Assembly (NCBI GenBank): GCA_965199245.1
Contig: CBDAQP010000001.1
Coordinates: 248,001-312,000, forward strand
Source of the DNA: Carbonatibacter sp965199245
Lineage (GTDB): Bacteria; Pseudomonadota; Alphaproteobacteria; Kiloniellales; Kiloniellaceae
DNA length: 64,000 bases
Reading direction: 5' to 3'
Part shown: piece after piece, positions 17,185 through 26,302 of the stretch
How positions within the stretch are numbered: the first letter of the stretch is position 1
Layout: each line of letters opens with the position of its first letter
Translations under genes and position numbers: made by a program
The notes under the pieces: model-generated
Databases searched by the model: none
The model's input: only the letters and a program-made list of their open reading frames with translations
What the model was told of the DNA's origin: nothing

Positions 17185-18358
17185 TCTTGACAGTTTTCTC
17201 GCGTTTTGCTCTCTGTCTTGGCAGAAGATGAGCGGTCGGCCTCACAAGGGTCGGCCTTTTTAAGTGTATGATAGGAGTTTGGGCGCGGCCTCTTGACTGT
17301 GTGGTTAAGGGGGATGAACACTGTGATTAAGGTTGCTTTTGTCACGAGGTGGACTCACTATCTTTGGTCGCGTCAGCTTCCAAACGGTCAAAATTGTTTT
17401 GATGATGTTGAATTTTTTGTCCCGCCTGAGGACGCAGACGTTATTTTCGTTTACGACATGATCGAACCATACAGCTACATTGAACTCAATCGACAGATTC
17501 CCAAAATCTATATGATTGAAGAATCTGGGGGTCACTTAAGAGATCTCCTTTCCTCTTTTTGGTCACAGTTTGATTATGTTGTGTCCTATACCCGCGAAGC
17601 ACCGCACCCCAATCTTATCCTTGGGCAGACGGGTATTTTCTGGTTCGCGGGAGTGATGAGCGGCATGGGGCCGGAGTGTGATACCTCTTTGTACACGCCG
17701 TTCTCGTTCGATGATTTTAAAACGCACACCCCGCAGAAAACAAAACTGGTTTCTGTTGTCGCGTCGAACCAGATTGGTCGCGTTTACCGGGCGCGACTTG
17801 ACTTTGTGGCAAGGCTCAAGGATGCCCTGGGCGATCAGGTCGATGTTTTCGGGCGCGGCATCAACGGCTTTGTGGATAAAAGAGATGTCCTTGATGATTA
17901 CAGGTACCACATCGCCATTGAAAATTCTGTGGTTGAAAACTACTGGACGGAAAAACTCGCCGACCCTTACCTGACCCTGACCTTTCCGATCTATCACGGT
18001 TGTCCCAACATTGCAGACTATTTCCACCACGACGCCATCCGCACCATCAATATCTACGAACCGGACAAGGCCATAGAGACCATCAAACATCATTGCCTCC
18101 GACCTTGCAGAAAAAAACAGGGACGCCTTGCTGGAGGCCCGACGACAGGTTCTCTATGACTATAATATCTTCGCCGTCATGGCGAGAACCGCCAAGGACA
18201 TCCTCGCGCAGAACCGGCCCGTGATCGAAATCAGGGAGATTCGATCAGAAGAACACTTTTGGCCACTTCGCCGAAAGCTCAGAGTGCGGATTTACACTTT
18301 GCTCGAAAAGCACCCGCGTCTTCATAAAATTTACCGCTTTCTCAAATACAAAATTCTC
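17185..18358 (+). repeat. GT10 cassette A (about 1.17 kb duplicated unit)
   Basis: One of three copies of a unit that begins at TCTTGACAGTTTTC and ends at AAAATTCTC; the others are 39106-40274 and 40476-41665, both inverted. Outside these bounds the three loci have nothing in common. The leader contains a conserved hairpin (TCTGCC/GGCAGA) and, in copies A and C, about 150 bp of near-identical sequence up to the start codon. Confidence 0.85.
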
Positions 18359-18373
18359 CTGGAAGCTGTCTAA
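17314..18373 (+). pseudogene. GT10 (fucosyltransferase-like) glycosyltransferase, frameshifted
   Basis: Begins MNTVIKVAFVTRW. The C-terminal GT10 signature is intact: ASNQ, an arginine-led helix (RARLDFVARLKDAL), VDVFGRG, YHIAIENS, then YWTEKL and PIYHGCPNI, the GDP-sugar-binding half of the enzyme. A 2-bp deletion near 18091 (ACCATCAAACATC, against ACCATCACAGACATC in the other copies) shifts the frame; the remainder continues from 18128 to 18373. The last codons, including the stop, come from the IS5-2 terminal repeat. Likely inactive as it stands. Confidence 0.85.
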
Positions 18374-19138
18374 CAAATAAGTTTTATAATTCTGTTGAGT
18401 GCGATTTGTATGAAGCGTAGCCGGATCATGGCTTCCTGCGTTTTGTCGAGATTTTCGTAATGTTTTGCCAGCCGCCTTGCAGGTTCCAGCCATGCGAAAG
18501 ATCGCTCGACAATCCAGCGTTTTGGCAACACCTTGAACGCTTTTTCTTCACCTCGCTTTACGATCCCGATTTTCAGTTTTTCCTGATTGGCCAATGCCTC
18601 CATGATCGGCCCGCGATAACCGCCATCAGCCCAGAACAATTTCAGCCTTCTGTGCTTTTTCTTTATATCTTTCAATAGAATGCGGGCCGCGATCCTGTAT
18701 TCCAGCATCATGCACCACCAGATGTAGCGGAAACCCGAGCACATCCACCAATAAATGCCGCTTGATTCCCTTCACTTTCTTGCCGGCATCGAACCCCCTT
18801 TTTTTTGTCGGGGCCTTGACCGATTGTGAGTCGATAATGGCCGCGCTTGCCTGTTCGTTCCGACCCTCAAGCAGCCGAAGCACGCCATGGAGGTCACGCA
18901 GGATAATGTGCCAGGTTCCATTCTTCTTCCAGCGACTGAAATGGCCGTGAACGGTCTGCCATGGCGGGAAATCTTTGGGAAGAAGTCGCCACTGACAGCC
19001 TGTTTTCAGAACGTAAAAACAGGCACTTAATATATTTCTGGGCGAGTGTTTAAAGGGACGGCCACCGCCATTGCGGTGCTCAAAATATCCGCACAACAGA
19101 GACCATTGCGCATCGGTGAGATCAGTATCATAAGTCAT
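18370..19138 (-). pseudogene. IS5 family transposase, frameshifted (copy 2)
   Basis: The first half is continuous from MTYDTDLTDAQWSLLCGYFE through HDAGIQDRG. A 4-bp loss there, compared with copy 1 (IQDRDGARILL), shifts the frame before the DDE half (FWADGGYRGP onward). It is better preserved than copy 1 in the N-terminal part. Confidence 0.82.
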
Positions 19139-19151
19139 ACCGAAAACTATT

Positions 19152-20352
19152 GCTCCTCTCCCTGAATCTTGATCCATTGATAAGTTAGTTTTTTTGTCAT
19201 TTTCACGGAGGCCCTCAATGAAGCGCAGATTTACGGACGCACAGATGATCGGGATTTTGAAGGAACACGAGGCAGGTGTTCCGGCTAGGGAGCTTTGCCG
19301 CAAGTATGGGATGCCACATTCTATAAGTGGAAGGCGAGGTTCGTCGGCATGGAGGTCAATGAGGTTCGCCGCCTCCGGGATCTGGAAGAGGAGAACCGGT
19401 GCCTGAAGAAGCTGGTTGCGGATTTATCGCTGGACAAGATGGCGTTGGAGGATGTTCTAAAAAAGATCTGAGCCCCGAAGGCCGTCGCCGCGCTGTTGTG
19501 CTGCTTCAGGAGACTGGCCTGACGCCGGTTCTGTCGTCTGGCGGGTCAGCCGCGTTCCACGCACCGCTACAAACCGGTTCAGTCACCGGAGACAGAGCTG
19601 CGGCAGAAGATGCTGGAGCTGGCCGATCGGCATCGTTGCTTTGGCCATCCGCGATTGCATGTTCTGCTCAGGCGTGAGGGCTTCGGGGCCAACCACAAAA
19701 AGACCCATCGGATATACGTCGAAGAAGGTTTGCAGGTGCGCAAGCGCAAGAAAAGGCGGCGATCGTTCGCAGGCCCCTGGTGCTGCCGACATCCCCCGGA
19801 CAGAAATGGAGCATGGACTTTATGAGCTATCCAGCGGCCGGCGTATCCGGCTGTTCAATGTTATTGATGATTTCACCAAACAATGCCACGCCATGACCGT
19901 GGACTTTTCGATTAACGGTCTTCGGGTGGCCAGGGAACTGACCCGGCTCCTCGACTTGTATGGCAAACCGGAGGTCATCGTCTGTGACAATGGCACCGAA
20001 TACACCTCGATGGCGATGTTCAAATGGACTCGGGACAGTGGCGTTGATCTCCAGTTCATACAGCCGGGCAAGCCCAGCCAAAACGGTTTCATCGAAGCCT
20101 TCAACGCCCGGGTCAGGGATGAATGCCTGAATGAAAACCTGTTTTCAAGCCTGAGAGAGGCGCAGGATGTAACCGAAAGATGGAGGATCAGCTACAACAA
20201 TCACAGGCCACACTCCGCCCTGAATTGGGCAACACCCAATGAATTCGCATCACTCTGTTCCGGGTTAACCCGGAACAGAGTGGACAAGATCGCATGAACC
20301 TGTCATATGGGAAAAGCTAACTACTCAATGGCACAGCTTTGGGGAGAACAGC
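19152..20352 (+). mobile_element. IS3 family (IS407-like) element inserted in IS5 copy 2
   Basis: A 1201-bp insertion with related ends (GCTCCTCTCCC at the left; the reverse complement GCTGTTCTCCCC at the right). A short duplication of the IS5 sequence, within ACTATT, is present on both sides. It contains degraded orfA and orfB. Confidence 0.8.
19218..20297 (+). pseudogene. IS3 family transposase orfA/orfB, multiply frameshifted
   Basis: orfA starts MKRRFTDAQMIGILKEHEAG and loses frame after RKYGM; the continuation ATFYKWKARFVGM to LEDVLKKI is in another frame. orfB fragments include MLELADRHRCFGHPRLH, a break near 19800, then FNVIDDFTKQC with the catalytic CDNGTEY and the IEAFNARVRDECLN segment. 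At least three frame breaks are visible, so it is inactive. Confidence 0.85.
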
Positions 20353-20454
20353 ACTATTAAAGACAATTTATCGATAAATAATTAATAGTTGTTAGACAGC
20401 TTCTAAGGTCCGGAAAAATTCACAGGTTTAGTAAAATGCGGATGATATGAAAAT

Positions 20455-21306
20455 ATGGGCTTTCAACACATTACAATGGCATTATTAAAGATGAAGATCG
20501 CAATCCAAAATTTCTTGTTCAAACTTGGATACAATGTCTCGCGCTCAAGGGCGGGATCGGCCATCGGGCGGCGTCAATTGGAAACATTCTTCTCACGATT
20601 CAGGGAAAAATACGTTTGCGTCGATCTCCTTCGGATCGGCGGACAAGGGGACGGCGGTTATCTCGTCCCTGACTGTCTTGGCGACATCAAATACTGCTTT
20701 TCTGCTGGCGTGAGCGACATTGCCGACTTTGAACAAGATCTTGCGAAGCGATATAACATCACCTCATTCATGGCGGATGGCTCTGTCGAGGCTGCGCCTG
20801 TGCAGGGCGATCATTTTAAATTTATGAAAAAATTTATCGGAAACGGGCCCGGCCAACAGGATTATATCACCCTTTCCGATTGGATCCGGCAAACAATCGG
20901 TCACGACGACAGCCCGAAAATACTGCAAATGGATATCGAAGGCGGCGAATTTGATGTACTCATCTGTGAAAGCATCGCCTCATTTTCGGTTGCCGTCATC
21001 GAATTTCACGGTTTGCACAGAATGTTTAACCCCGGTTATCTCGACATGATTTCATCTATTTTTAAAAAAATATATCGGGATTTTTCGATCTGCCACGTCC
21101 ATCCGAATAACCATGTTGGACATTTGGGCGTGCATGAGTCTTGTGGCATTCAAATTCCAGATGTCATCGAAGTCAGCTTTATCAGAAATGATCTGATTGA
21201 CCGCTGTCGCAGGATGGGGCAAATTAGCTTGCCCCATGAGTTCGACCGCAAAAATGTTTCAGGGCAAGACGATATCGTTATGCCGGATATTTGGTGGAAA
21301 TCCTGA
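20455..21306 (+). CDS. FkbM family methyltransferase
   Basis: An SAM-dependent O-methyltransferase of the FkbM family (283 residues), usually acting on sugars or polysaccharides. The family hallmark QMDIEGGEFDVL is near residues 161-172, followed by VIEFHGLH. The SAM loop region FSAGVSDIADFE is near 82-93. Internal ATGs (MALLKMK, MKIAIQN) are alternative starts. It is located immediately right of the composite transposon and left of bamE, so it is part of the accessory island. Together with the GT10 gene it suggests surface-glycan decoration. Confidence 0.85.
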   Translation: MGFQHITMALLKMKIAIQNFLFKLGYNVSRSRAGSAIGRRQLETFFSRFREKYVCVDLLRIGGQGDGGYLVPDCLGDIKYCFSAGVSDIADFEQDLAKRYNITSFMADGSVEAAPVQGDHFKFMKKFIGNGPGQQDYITLSDWIRQTIGHDDSPKILQMDIEGGEFDVLICESIASFSVAVIEFHGLHRMFNPGYLDMISSIFKKIYRDFSICHVHPNNHVGHLGVHESCGIQIPDVIEVSFIRNDLIDRCRRMGQISLPHEFDRKNVSGQDDIVMPDIWWKS

Positions 21307-21350
21307 TCCCGCCTGGAATGCTGACCACGATTAGAGGAGAGTCGAAATAG

Positions 21351-21812
21351 ATGCGTCACCTTCTCCGCCGCCCGCAGGGGTGTCTTTTACGCCTTGTCTC
21401 TGTCGCCCTGCTTGGCCTGTTGCTCCCGGCCTGTGCGACGAAAACGATCATGCGCGGTCACATTCCCGACCCCGGGGTTGTCAGCAGTCTCAAGGCCGGG
21501 GAAAGTACGCGCAACGATGTCATCGCACGCCTTGGATCGCCCTCTGCCCTGTCAAGTTTTCAGGACAACCTGTGGTACTATATCGGTGAAGAGGTCGAAA
21601 AAGAGGGTTTTCTCGATCCCGAAATTACCGCGCGGACAATCCTGGCTGTCAGCTTTGATGACGATGGCCTGCTGAGTGCCGCGAACGAATACACGCTTGA
21701 CCACGCGCGAAAGGTGCAGTTTGTCGAACGCATCACCCCGACCGAGGGGCAGGAATTTACGCTCATCCAGCAACTCCTCGGCAATTTGGGGCGTTTTTCC
21801 GGATCGAACTAA
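21351..21812 (+). CDS. bamE: Outer membrane assembly lipoprotein BamE (SmpA/OmlA)
   Basis: A lipoprotein of the BAM complex that helps fold outer-membrane proteins. The signal peptide with lipobox LLPAC puts the lipidated cysteine near residue 28. The SmpA/OmlA fold follows: PDPGVVSSLKAGESTRNDVI, ARLGSPSALSSFQDNLWYYI. At 153 residues it is the common alphaproteobacterial length. The expected divergent partner, the ubiquinol-cytochrome c chaperone, is separated by the mobile island. Confidence 0.93.
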   Translation: MRHLLRRPQGCLLRLVSVALLGLLLPACATKTIMRGHIPDPGVVSSLKAGESTRNDVIARLGSPSALSSFQDNLWYYIGEEVEKEGFLDPEITARTILAVSFDDDGLLSAANEYTLDHARKVQFVERITPTEGQEFTLIQQLLGNLGRFSGSN

Positions 21813-21904
21813 AAACTCCGGTTTTTGCTTGCGCGCCCTCAATGAGCAGCTCTCCGATAGGGTTCCCGAAAGCGGTTGTCCTGGCCCGGGGTCTCGAGAG
21901 GGCC

Positions 21905-22354
21905 TCAAATGCTTCGCGGTTTGAAAACGTTCTGGACGTCAATCGACAACCCGCGCAACAAATAAGGGCCGAGGGCCTCGTCCGCGACCTTTTTGAGGCG
22001 TTTGTGGATCAGCTCACTGCCATAGCCCTCCAGTGTAAAGATCCGATAGCTATAAAGGGCGTGAAGTTCCACCATAAAGCGGTCGCGGAGCCGCTTCATC
22101 TGCTTTTTAAGAATTTTGTGGTCGCCGCCTTCGGCGACGTCCATCCGGATAATAACGGACACACGGCGGGTGACAGCGTTTCTCTGTATCAGGTTAATGA
22201 CAATCGGCAGAGTCTCGACAGTCACAGTGGCCGCCACTGACGGGGCTTCTGTCGTCTCTTTCGTTTGTCTGCCCTGATCAAACCAGAAAAACCACGCCGC
22301 CAACGCAGCCAGCAACAGGATCACAATCAGGGCAATGATAATCTTTTTTTTCAC
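21905..22354 (-). CDS. FliL-like membrane protein
   Basis: A 149-residue protein with one N-terminal membrane anchor (residues 4-24, rich in I/L/A) and a periplasmic domain of the FliL type (LPIVINLI, RRVSVIIRMDV). No other flagellar gene is near. Such FliL-like genes commonly sit beside thiL in Rhodospirillales, so a flagellar role should not be assumed. Confidence 0.7.
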   Translation of the reverse strand: MKKKIIIALIVILLLAALAAWFFWFDQGRQTKETTEAPSVAATVTVETLPIVINLIQRNAVTRRVSVIIRMDVAEGGDHKILKKQMKRLRDRFMVELHALYSYRIFTLEGYGSELIHKRLKKVADEALGPYLLRGLSIDVQNVFKPRSI

Positions 22355-22393
22355 AGGATCCCTACCAGGAGAGGTCTTTCACAGAAAAAAGTC

Positions 22394-22515
22394 GTGCTCC
22401 GCGCGCAAAATAAAAGAGTGCTCCGCGCGCAAAATAAAAGAGTGCTCCGCGCGCAAACTATTAGAACGCTCCGCGCGCAAAAGACCACGAGCGCGACACG
22501 CGCAAACTCAAAACC
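22394..22515. repeat. Array of the dispersed 24-bp GC-rich repeat
   Basis: At least four tandem units of the form GTGCTCCGCGCGCAAAATAA plus a 4-base tail lie upstream of the FliL-like gene. The first two are identical and the rest diverge. The same core recurs in both strands at many other places in the window, within and between genes. There are no spacers, so it is not a CRISPR array. Confidence 0.85.
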
Positions 22516-22573
22516 TGCTCCGCGCACGCACCTGAGACGATAAAGGAAAATCAGACAGATCGGGAGTCAAAAA

Positions 22574-23575
22574 TCAGTCATGCACCCACCCGTGCCGACA
22601 AAAGCGGGTCGGCTGACCATGCGAATCGCGCAAAAGAACGCCCTGGCCCTCTTTGACCACACCAATCGCACTGACACGCAGGCCCAACGTATCCCCCAGG
22701 GCCCTGACCTGCGCGGTTGCCGCCGGCGCAGCGGTGAAAAGCAATTCATAATCATCCCCCCCCGTTGCCGCCAATTCAAGCTGTTGCGCCAGGGGCACAG
22801 TGTCCCGGAACGGTTCTGACAAGGGAATCTGATCGGCCCCGATTACAAGACACACCCCGCTTTCACGCGCCAGATGCCCGGCATCGGCGAGCAACCCATC
22901 CGAGAGATCAAGGGCGCACCGGCTCAATCCCGCCTGTTGCAAGCCCCACCCCAGCCCTGTTCGCGCCTGTGGACAGTGATAGCGTCCACACAGAAAAGAG
23001 GCCGCCCGGGCCCCTATTTCACCCTTGAGGATTTTCAACCCTGCGGCGGCATCGCCCAATGTTCCGGACACCCACAGAACATCACCCGGGCGGGCATTTT
23101 TGCGGTGAAAGGCCCGCCCCGTCGGCACAAGGCCCAGTGCCGTCACCGTGATGACCAGACCCGAATCTGTCCCCACACAGTCCCCGCCGGCCAGAACCCA
23201 TCCTGCGGCCTGCCCCTGTTGCCGCAACCCCTGTGCAAAATTTTCAAACCAGTCATCATTCTGTCGCGCCGTTGTCGCCAGCGAGAGGGTATAACGCCAG
23301 GGTTTCGCCCCCATCGCTGCGAGGTCGGACAGATTAACGCCAAGGGATTTGATCGCCAGCCTGTCCGCCCGCTGCGGGGCGGCATCCTCTGTCAAAAAAT
23401 GCACCGACTCGACCAGCGTATCCATCGACACCACCAATTCCATTCCCGCAGGGACAGACAACAGGGCGGCATCGTTGCCCAGACTGTCGGTTTCGTCGGC
23501 CTGCGTCAAGGGAGACAAGAAACGGGCAATCCGTGTAAATTCCCGCCCCCCGGGGCCGGCCCCGTGCGCGCTCAC
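22574..23575 (-). CDS. thiL: Thiamine-monophosphate kinase
   Basis: Phosphorylates thiamine monophosphate to the active diphosphate. The AIR-synthase-like fold shows SLGNDAALL, the metal site VSMDTLVESVHF, GVNLSDLAAMGAKP, WVLAGGDCVGTDSG and the C-terminal LDLSDGLLADAGHLA, a diagnostic block. At 333 residues it is of normal length. Its start overlaps the nusB stop codon by 4 bp (ATGA), giving the order ribH-nusB-thiL in one transcript. Confidence 0.95.
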   Translation of the reverse strand: MSAHGAGPGGREFTRIARFLSPLTQADETDSLGNDAALLSVPAGMELVVSMDTLVESVHFLTEDAAPQRADRLAIKSLGVNLSDLAAMGAKPWRYTLSLATTARQNDDWFENFAQGLRQQGQAAGWVLAGGDCVGTDSGLVITVTALGLVPTGRAFHRKNARPGDVLWVSGTLGDAAAGLKILKGEIGARAASFLCGRYHCPQARTGLGWGLQQAGLSRCALDLSDGLLADAGHLARESGVCLVIGADQIPLSEPFRDTVPLAQQLELAATGGDDYELLFTAAPAATAQVRALGDTLGLRVSAIGVVKEGQGVLLRDSHGQPTRFCRHGWVHD

Positions 23576-24090
23576 GGCGTCATTCCGAATTCATCGGCGC
23601 GGTAACGATGGGCCAGCCTGTCCAACACGGCATTGATCATCGCCGTTTCCTTTGGCCCCAGAAACGCACTGGCCAGATCAACATATTCCGCGACAACAAC
23701 ACGCGCGGGCACATCGGCAGAGACCTGCAACTCATAAGCCCCGAGCCGCATCATCAAACGCAACAGGGGATCAAGACGGCTCAAGGCCCAGTCCTGATCC
23801 AGCACGGACACAACGGGTTCGGATGTCGGAATTTGTCCGCTCATCATCCCCTGACAGAGGTCACGGAAAAAATCCTGATCCAACTGGGCGAGACAAAGCC
23901 CGTCAAGATTTTCATGCCGCCGATGGGTCAGGATCTCATCCACAACAGAGGCCCGCGCATCCGGGTTAAATTCAACCTGGAAAAGAGCCTGAACCACAGC
24001 AACCCGGGCCAAAGACCGCCGCATGTGCGCAGAAGGTTTGCTGTGATCTGCGTCCGGTGTTTTCGGCACGGGTGTTTTCGGCACGGGCAT
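23572..24090 (-). CDS. nusB: Transcription antitermination factor NusB
   Basis: An RNA-binding subunit of the rRNA antitermination complex. RRSLARVAVVQALFQVEFN near residue 25 and the C-terminal FLGPKETAMINAVLDRLAH are family signatures. The N-terminus carries a perfect hexapeptide duplication PVPKTP PVPKTP not expected in the family. The ATG at 24090 directly abuts the ribH stop. Confidence 0.94.
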   Translation of the reverse strand: MPVPKTPVPKTPDADHSKPSAHMRRSLARVAVVQALFQVEFNPDARASVVDEILTHRRHENLDGLCLAQLDQDFFRDLCQGMMSGQIPTSEPVVSVLDQDWALSRLDPLLRLMMRLGAYELQVSADVPARVVVAEYVDLASAFLGPKETAMINAVLDRLAHRYRADEFGMTP

Positions 24091-24540
24091 CTAGCGCACC
24101 CCGAAGCGTTTTTTGATCCGGATAATCTCGAGACAGGCGCGCGCCGCCGCCGCACCCCTGTTTTTTTCACTCCGCCGCGCCCTGTGCCAGGCCTGTTCCC
24201 GATTTTCAACCGTCAGGATGCCATAGCCAATCGCCAAATTCTGCGCGACGGCCAAATCCTGGAGCTGACGCGCGGATTCGCGACAGACATAATCATAGTG
24301 CGTGGTCTCCCCCCGGATCACCACGCCCAAAGCGATAAAACCATCAAAGCCCCCCTGACCCTGCGCAGCAAGTTTAATCGCAACGGGGAGTTCAAATGTC
24401 CCCGGAACCTCGACAATGTCATAACGACACCCCGCCCTGTCCAGTTCCTCAATCGCCGCCGCGCGCAGTTCGGCAGAAATATCCCGATAGTAGGGCGCAT
24501 CGGCAATCAGGATAAAGGGCGGGGCATCAGAAACAGTCAT
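24091..24540 (-). CDS. ribH: 6,7-dimethyl-8-ribityllumazine synthase
   Basis: The penultimate enzyme of riboflavin synthesis. The active-site blocks VPGTFELPVA and GVVIRGETTHYDYVC are present, and the chain ends with ACLEIIRIKKRFG. The ATG at 24540, with GAAGGAGAG about 9 bp before it, gives 149 residues; the open frame upstream to 24597 adds non-homologous sequence. Neighbouring ribB/ribE genes, often upstream, are absent, and a decayed restriction-modification island begins about 350 bp away. Confidence 0.95.
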   Translation of the reverse strand: MTVSDAPPFILIADAPYYRDISAELRAAAIEELDRAGCRYDIVEVPGTFELPVAIKLAAQGQGGFDGFIALGVVIRGETTHYDYVCRESARQLQDLAVAQNLAIGYGILTVENREQAWHRARRSEKNRGAAAARACLEIIRIKKRFGVR

Positions 24541-24889
24541 GGCACACTCTCCTTCATTTCCGGGCTTTCGTTCCGGACAGATTATCGCATGGGCCACAAC
24601 GGCACAGCTCTTTTGTCACACGACATTGTTTCTAGTGTGTGATTCAAGAGGATTCAAGATTTTAGGCCCGGGAGTCATGACGCAGAATAAAAAATGTCAG
24701 AAATAACCGCCGCGCAGGCAGGGCCGGAATCCCTGCGCATCATTATTGTCCGGCCCCCCTTGTGTGGCCCTGCACCGCACGGCGCATCAGCGGGACAGCC
24801 ACACCATCAGGCACATGACTATCCAGTCGCATGAACCATCCATCAGCCACACCCTCCCCGCGAAGTGAATGTGACAGAGACGGGCATCA
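24541..24889. other. Gene-free stretch upstream of ribH
   Basis: Presumably holds the ribH promoter on the minus strand. An inverted repeat TCACAC (24616-24621) / GTGTGA (24637-24642) lies about 75 bp upstream of ribH. A short plus-strand frame starting at 24693 (MSEITAAQAGPESLRIIIV) is not convincing as a gene. No riboswitch fold was recognised. Confidence 0.5.
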
Positions 24890-25980
24890 TTATGCTGCAG
24901 CTACTTTGTATTCAAAATCAAACTGGTCTGATAGATCTTTGGTGACTTGACCGTTTAAGGCCAGTTTTACGGCATTGAAAACGGCCCCGGCCAAATCACA
25001 GGGAACAGCATTGCCGATTTGGCTAAATACTCTCGATTGCGGGCCTTCAAAAATATAGTCCGTTGGAAATGTCTGGATGATTGCCGCCTCATCAATCGTC
25101 ATGCGGCGCAGACGGCGGGGGGCTACTTTGTATTCGCTCGTTATTTCGCCATTGGTCAGCTTTGCGTGGTATTCTTCCACCCATGACGGCTCATTATTGT
25201 AAAGGTGTTCTTCATCAATAATGGGTGTTCTGTTTCCACCCATGCTTGCAGGTAATGTGCTTGACCAGGGCATCGGGATTTAACGGCCTGCCCTGTCCAT
25301 TGAACAACATTCCAGCATACGGAGATTTTCGTATTACCGGCTTTGCGGTAATGGTGATTTTTGCCTTTGTGATATTCGGATTCCCTTGTGAACCGGCGGG
25401 GCCCAGATAAGCGATTGCTTGCCTCAGGGTTTTCGCTTCTTTCCTGAATTGCGAGAGCATGGTTCGAGTTACAGAGCCATGACCAGATTTTGTGCCAATG
25501 AAAAAAACGCGCTCACGGTTTTGTGGAACGCCAAAGTCACGGGCATTCAATATGTGAATTTTGGTCGTATAGCCTGCTTTGTGCATACGTTTCAGTATTT
25601 CTTGCCGTACCCGTTCAAATTTGGCCAGCTGGCCAAGTGCTTTGACATTTTCAAGTACGAATGCTTGAGGCTGGACTTTCTCAACAAGATCGCAAAACGA
25701 AAAAACAAGCTGTGAACGAGGGTCACAGGGATCCATTTTTCCGGCAACCGAGAAGCCCTGACAAGGTGGGAAACACAAGATCAATTTTTTCGCCGTTGCC
25801 CAAATCCTGGATATGGTCTTTTATATCACCCTCTATCAGCGTAGTATCCGGGTGATTCTTTCTGAATGAATCGCAGGCGTGCCTGTCCAGCTCACAGGCT
25901 TCCAAAACGCGAAATCCTGCGTTTTTGGCACCAACATCCATGCCACCACAACCAGAGAACAACGAAATAGCTTTTAACAT
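24890..25980 (-). pseudogene. DNA cytosine-5 methyltransferase, broken by two frameshifts
   Basis: Motif I is at the start (MLKAISLFSGCGGMDVG). The catalytic motif IV PPCQGFSVAG lies in a second frame beginning near 25784, followed by LENVKAL, NARDFGVPQNRERVFFIG. A third frame from about 25273 encodes RRMTIDEAAIIQTFP, the conserved TRD-flanking and C-terminal block, then IGNAVPCDLA. Breaks lie near 25765 and 25240. All C5-methylase motifs are present but split, so this is recent inactivation. Partner of the downstream divergent XRE and nuclease genes. Confidence 0.88.
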
Positions 25981-26038
25981 ACAAGCTCCAGAATATTCTA
26001 TTTTAGAATATTTTAGATAGTAGTCTATAGCTTTTGAA

Positions 26039-26302
26039 ATGAAAAGGCAAAAAACGATTCATCATCGGGAATACTGCTCAATGGTTGATGCCTTGAGAGC
26101 AGAGTGCAAGCGTTTAGGGCTTTCTCAGGCAGACGTGGCACGCGCCCTGGAGATGAAGCAATCAGATATGTCCAAGATAGAGACCTATGAGCGCAGGGTT
26201 GATCTTTGGGAATTCAAGAAACTGGTAGATCTGTACCGTCTTGCCGATAATCGTTCCCTGCAAACCATCATCGAGAATTTTTTGGGGATGACAAAGCGAT
26301 GA
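26039..26302 (+). CDS. XRE-type helix-turn-helix regulator of the restriction system
   Basis: An 87-residue single-domain HTH protein: LRAECKRLGLSQADVARALE, then MKQSDMSKIETYERRVDLWE. It lies between the divergent methylase and the nuclease, and its stop overlaps the nuclease ATG (ATGA). It therefore probably served as a controller protein timing restriction gene expression. An internal ATG at 26081 is an alternative start. The reading frame is intact although both enzymes are broken. Confidence 0.8.
   Translation: MKRQKTIHHREYCSMVDALRAECKRLGLSQADVARALEMKQSDMSKIETYERRVDLWEFKKLVDLYRLADNRSLQTIIENFLGMTKR

Larger units (their letters stand above)
16305..20403. mobile_element. IS5-flanked composite transposon carrying a GT10 cassette
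   Basis: Two IS5-family copies in the same orientation bracket a glycosyltransferase gene. The outer flanks are both TAA (16302-16304 and 20404-20406), a 3-bp target duplication of the size used by IS427-group elements. The inner flanks differ (TGG to the right of IS5-1, CTG to the left of IS5-2). This pattern means the whole unit moved as one. Transposases in both IS copies are frameshifted, so it is no longer autonomous. Confidence 0.72.
18362..20403 (-). mobile_element. IS5 family element, copy 2, interrupted by IS3
   Basis: The same 15-bp inverted repeats as copy 1 lie at 18362 and 20389-20403. The element is split by an IS3-family insertion at 19152-20352; removing it restores an element closely matching copy 1. 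Its left end lies on the final codons of glycosyltransferase cassette A. Confidence 0.85.

Noticed and set aside
22394..22515. Possible CRISPR array
   Set aside because: Units of about 24 bp are directly adjacent with no unique spacers, no leader and no cas genes.
23608..24642. Plus-strand frame of 344 codons
   Set aside because: Antisense to nusB and ribH, both certain genes; the composition is typical of GC-rich shadow frames.
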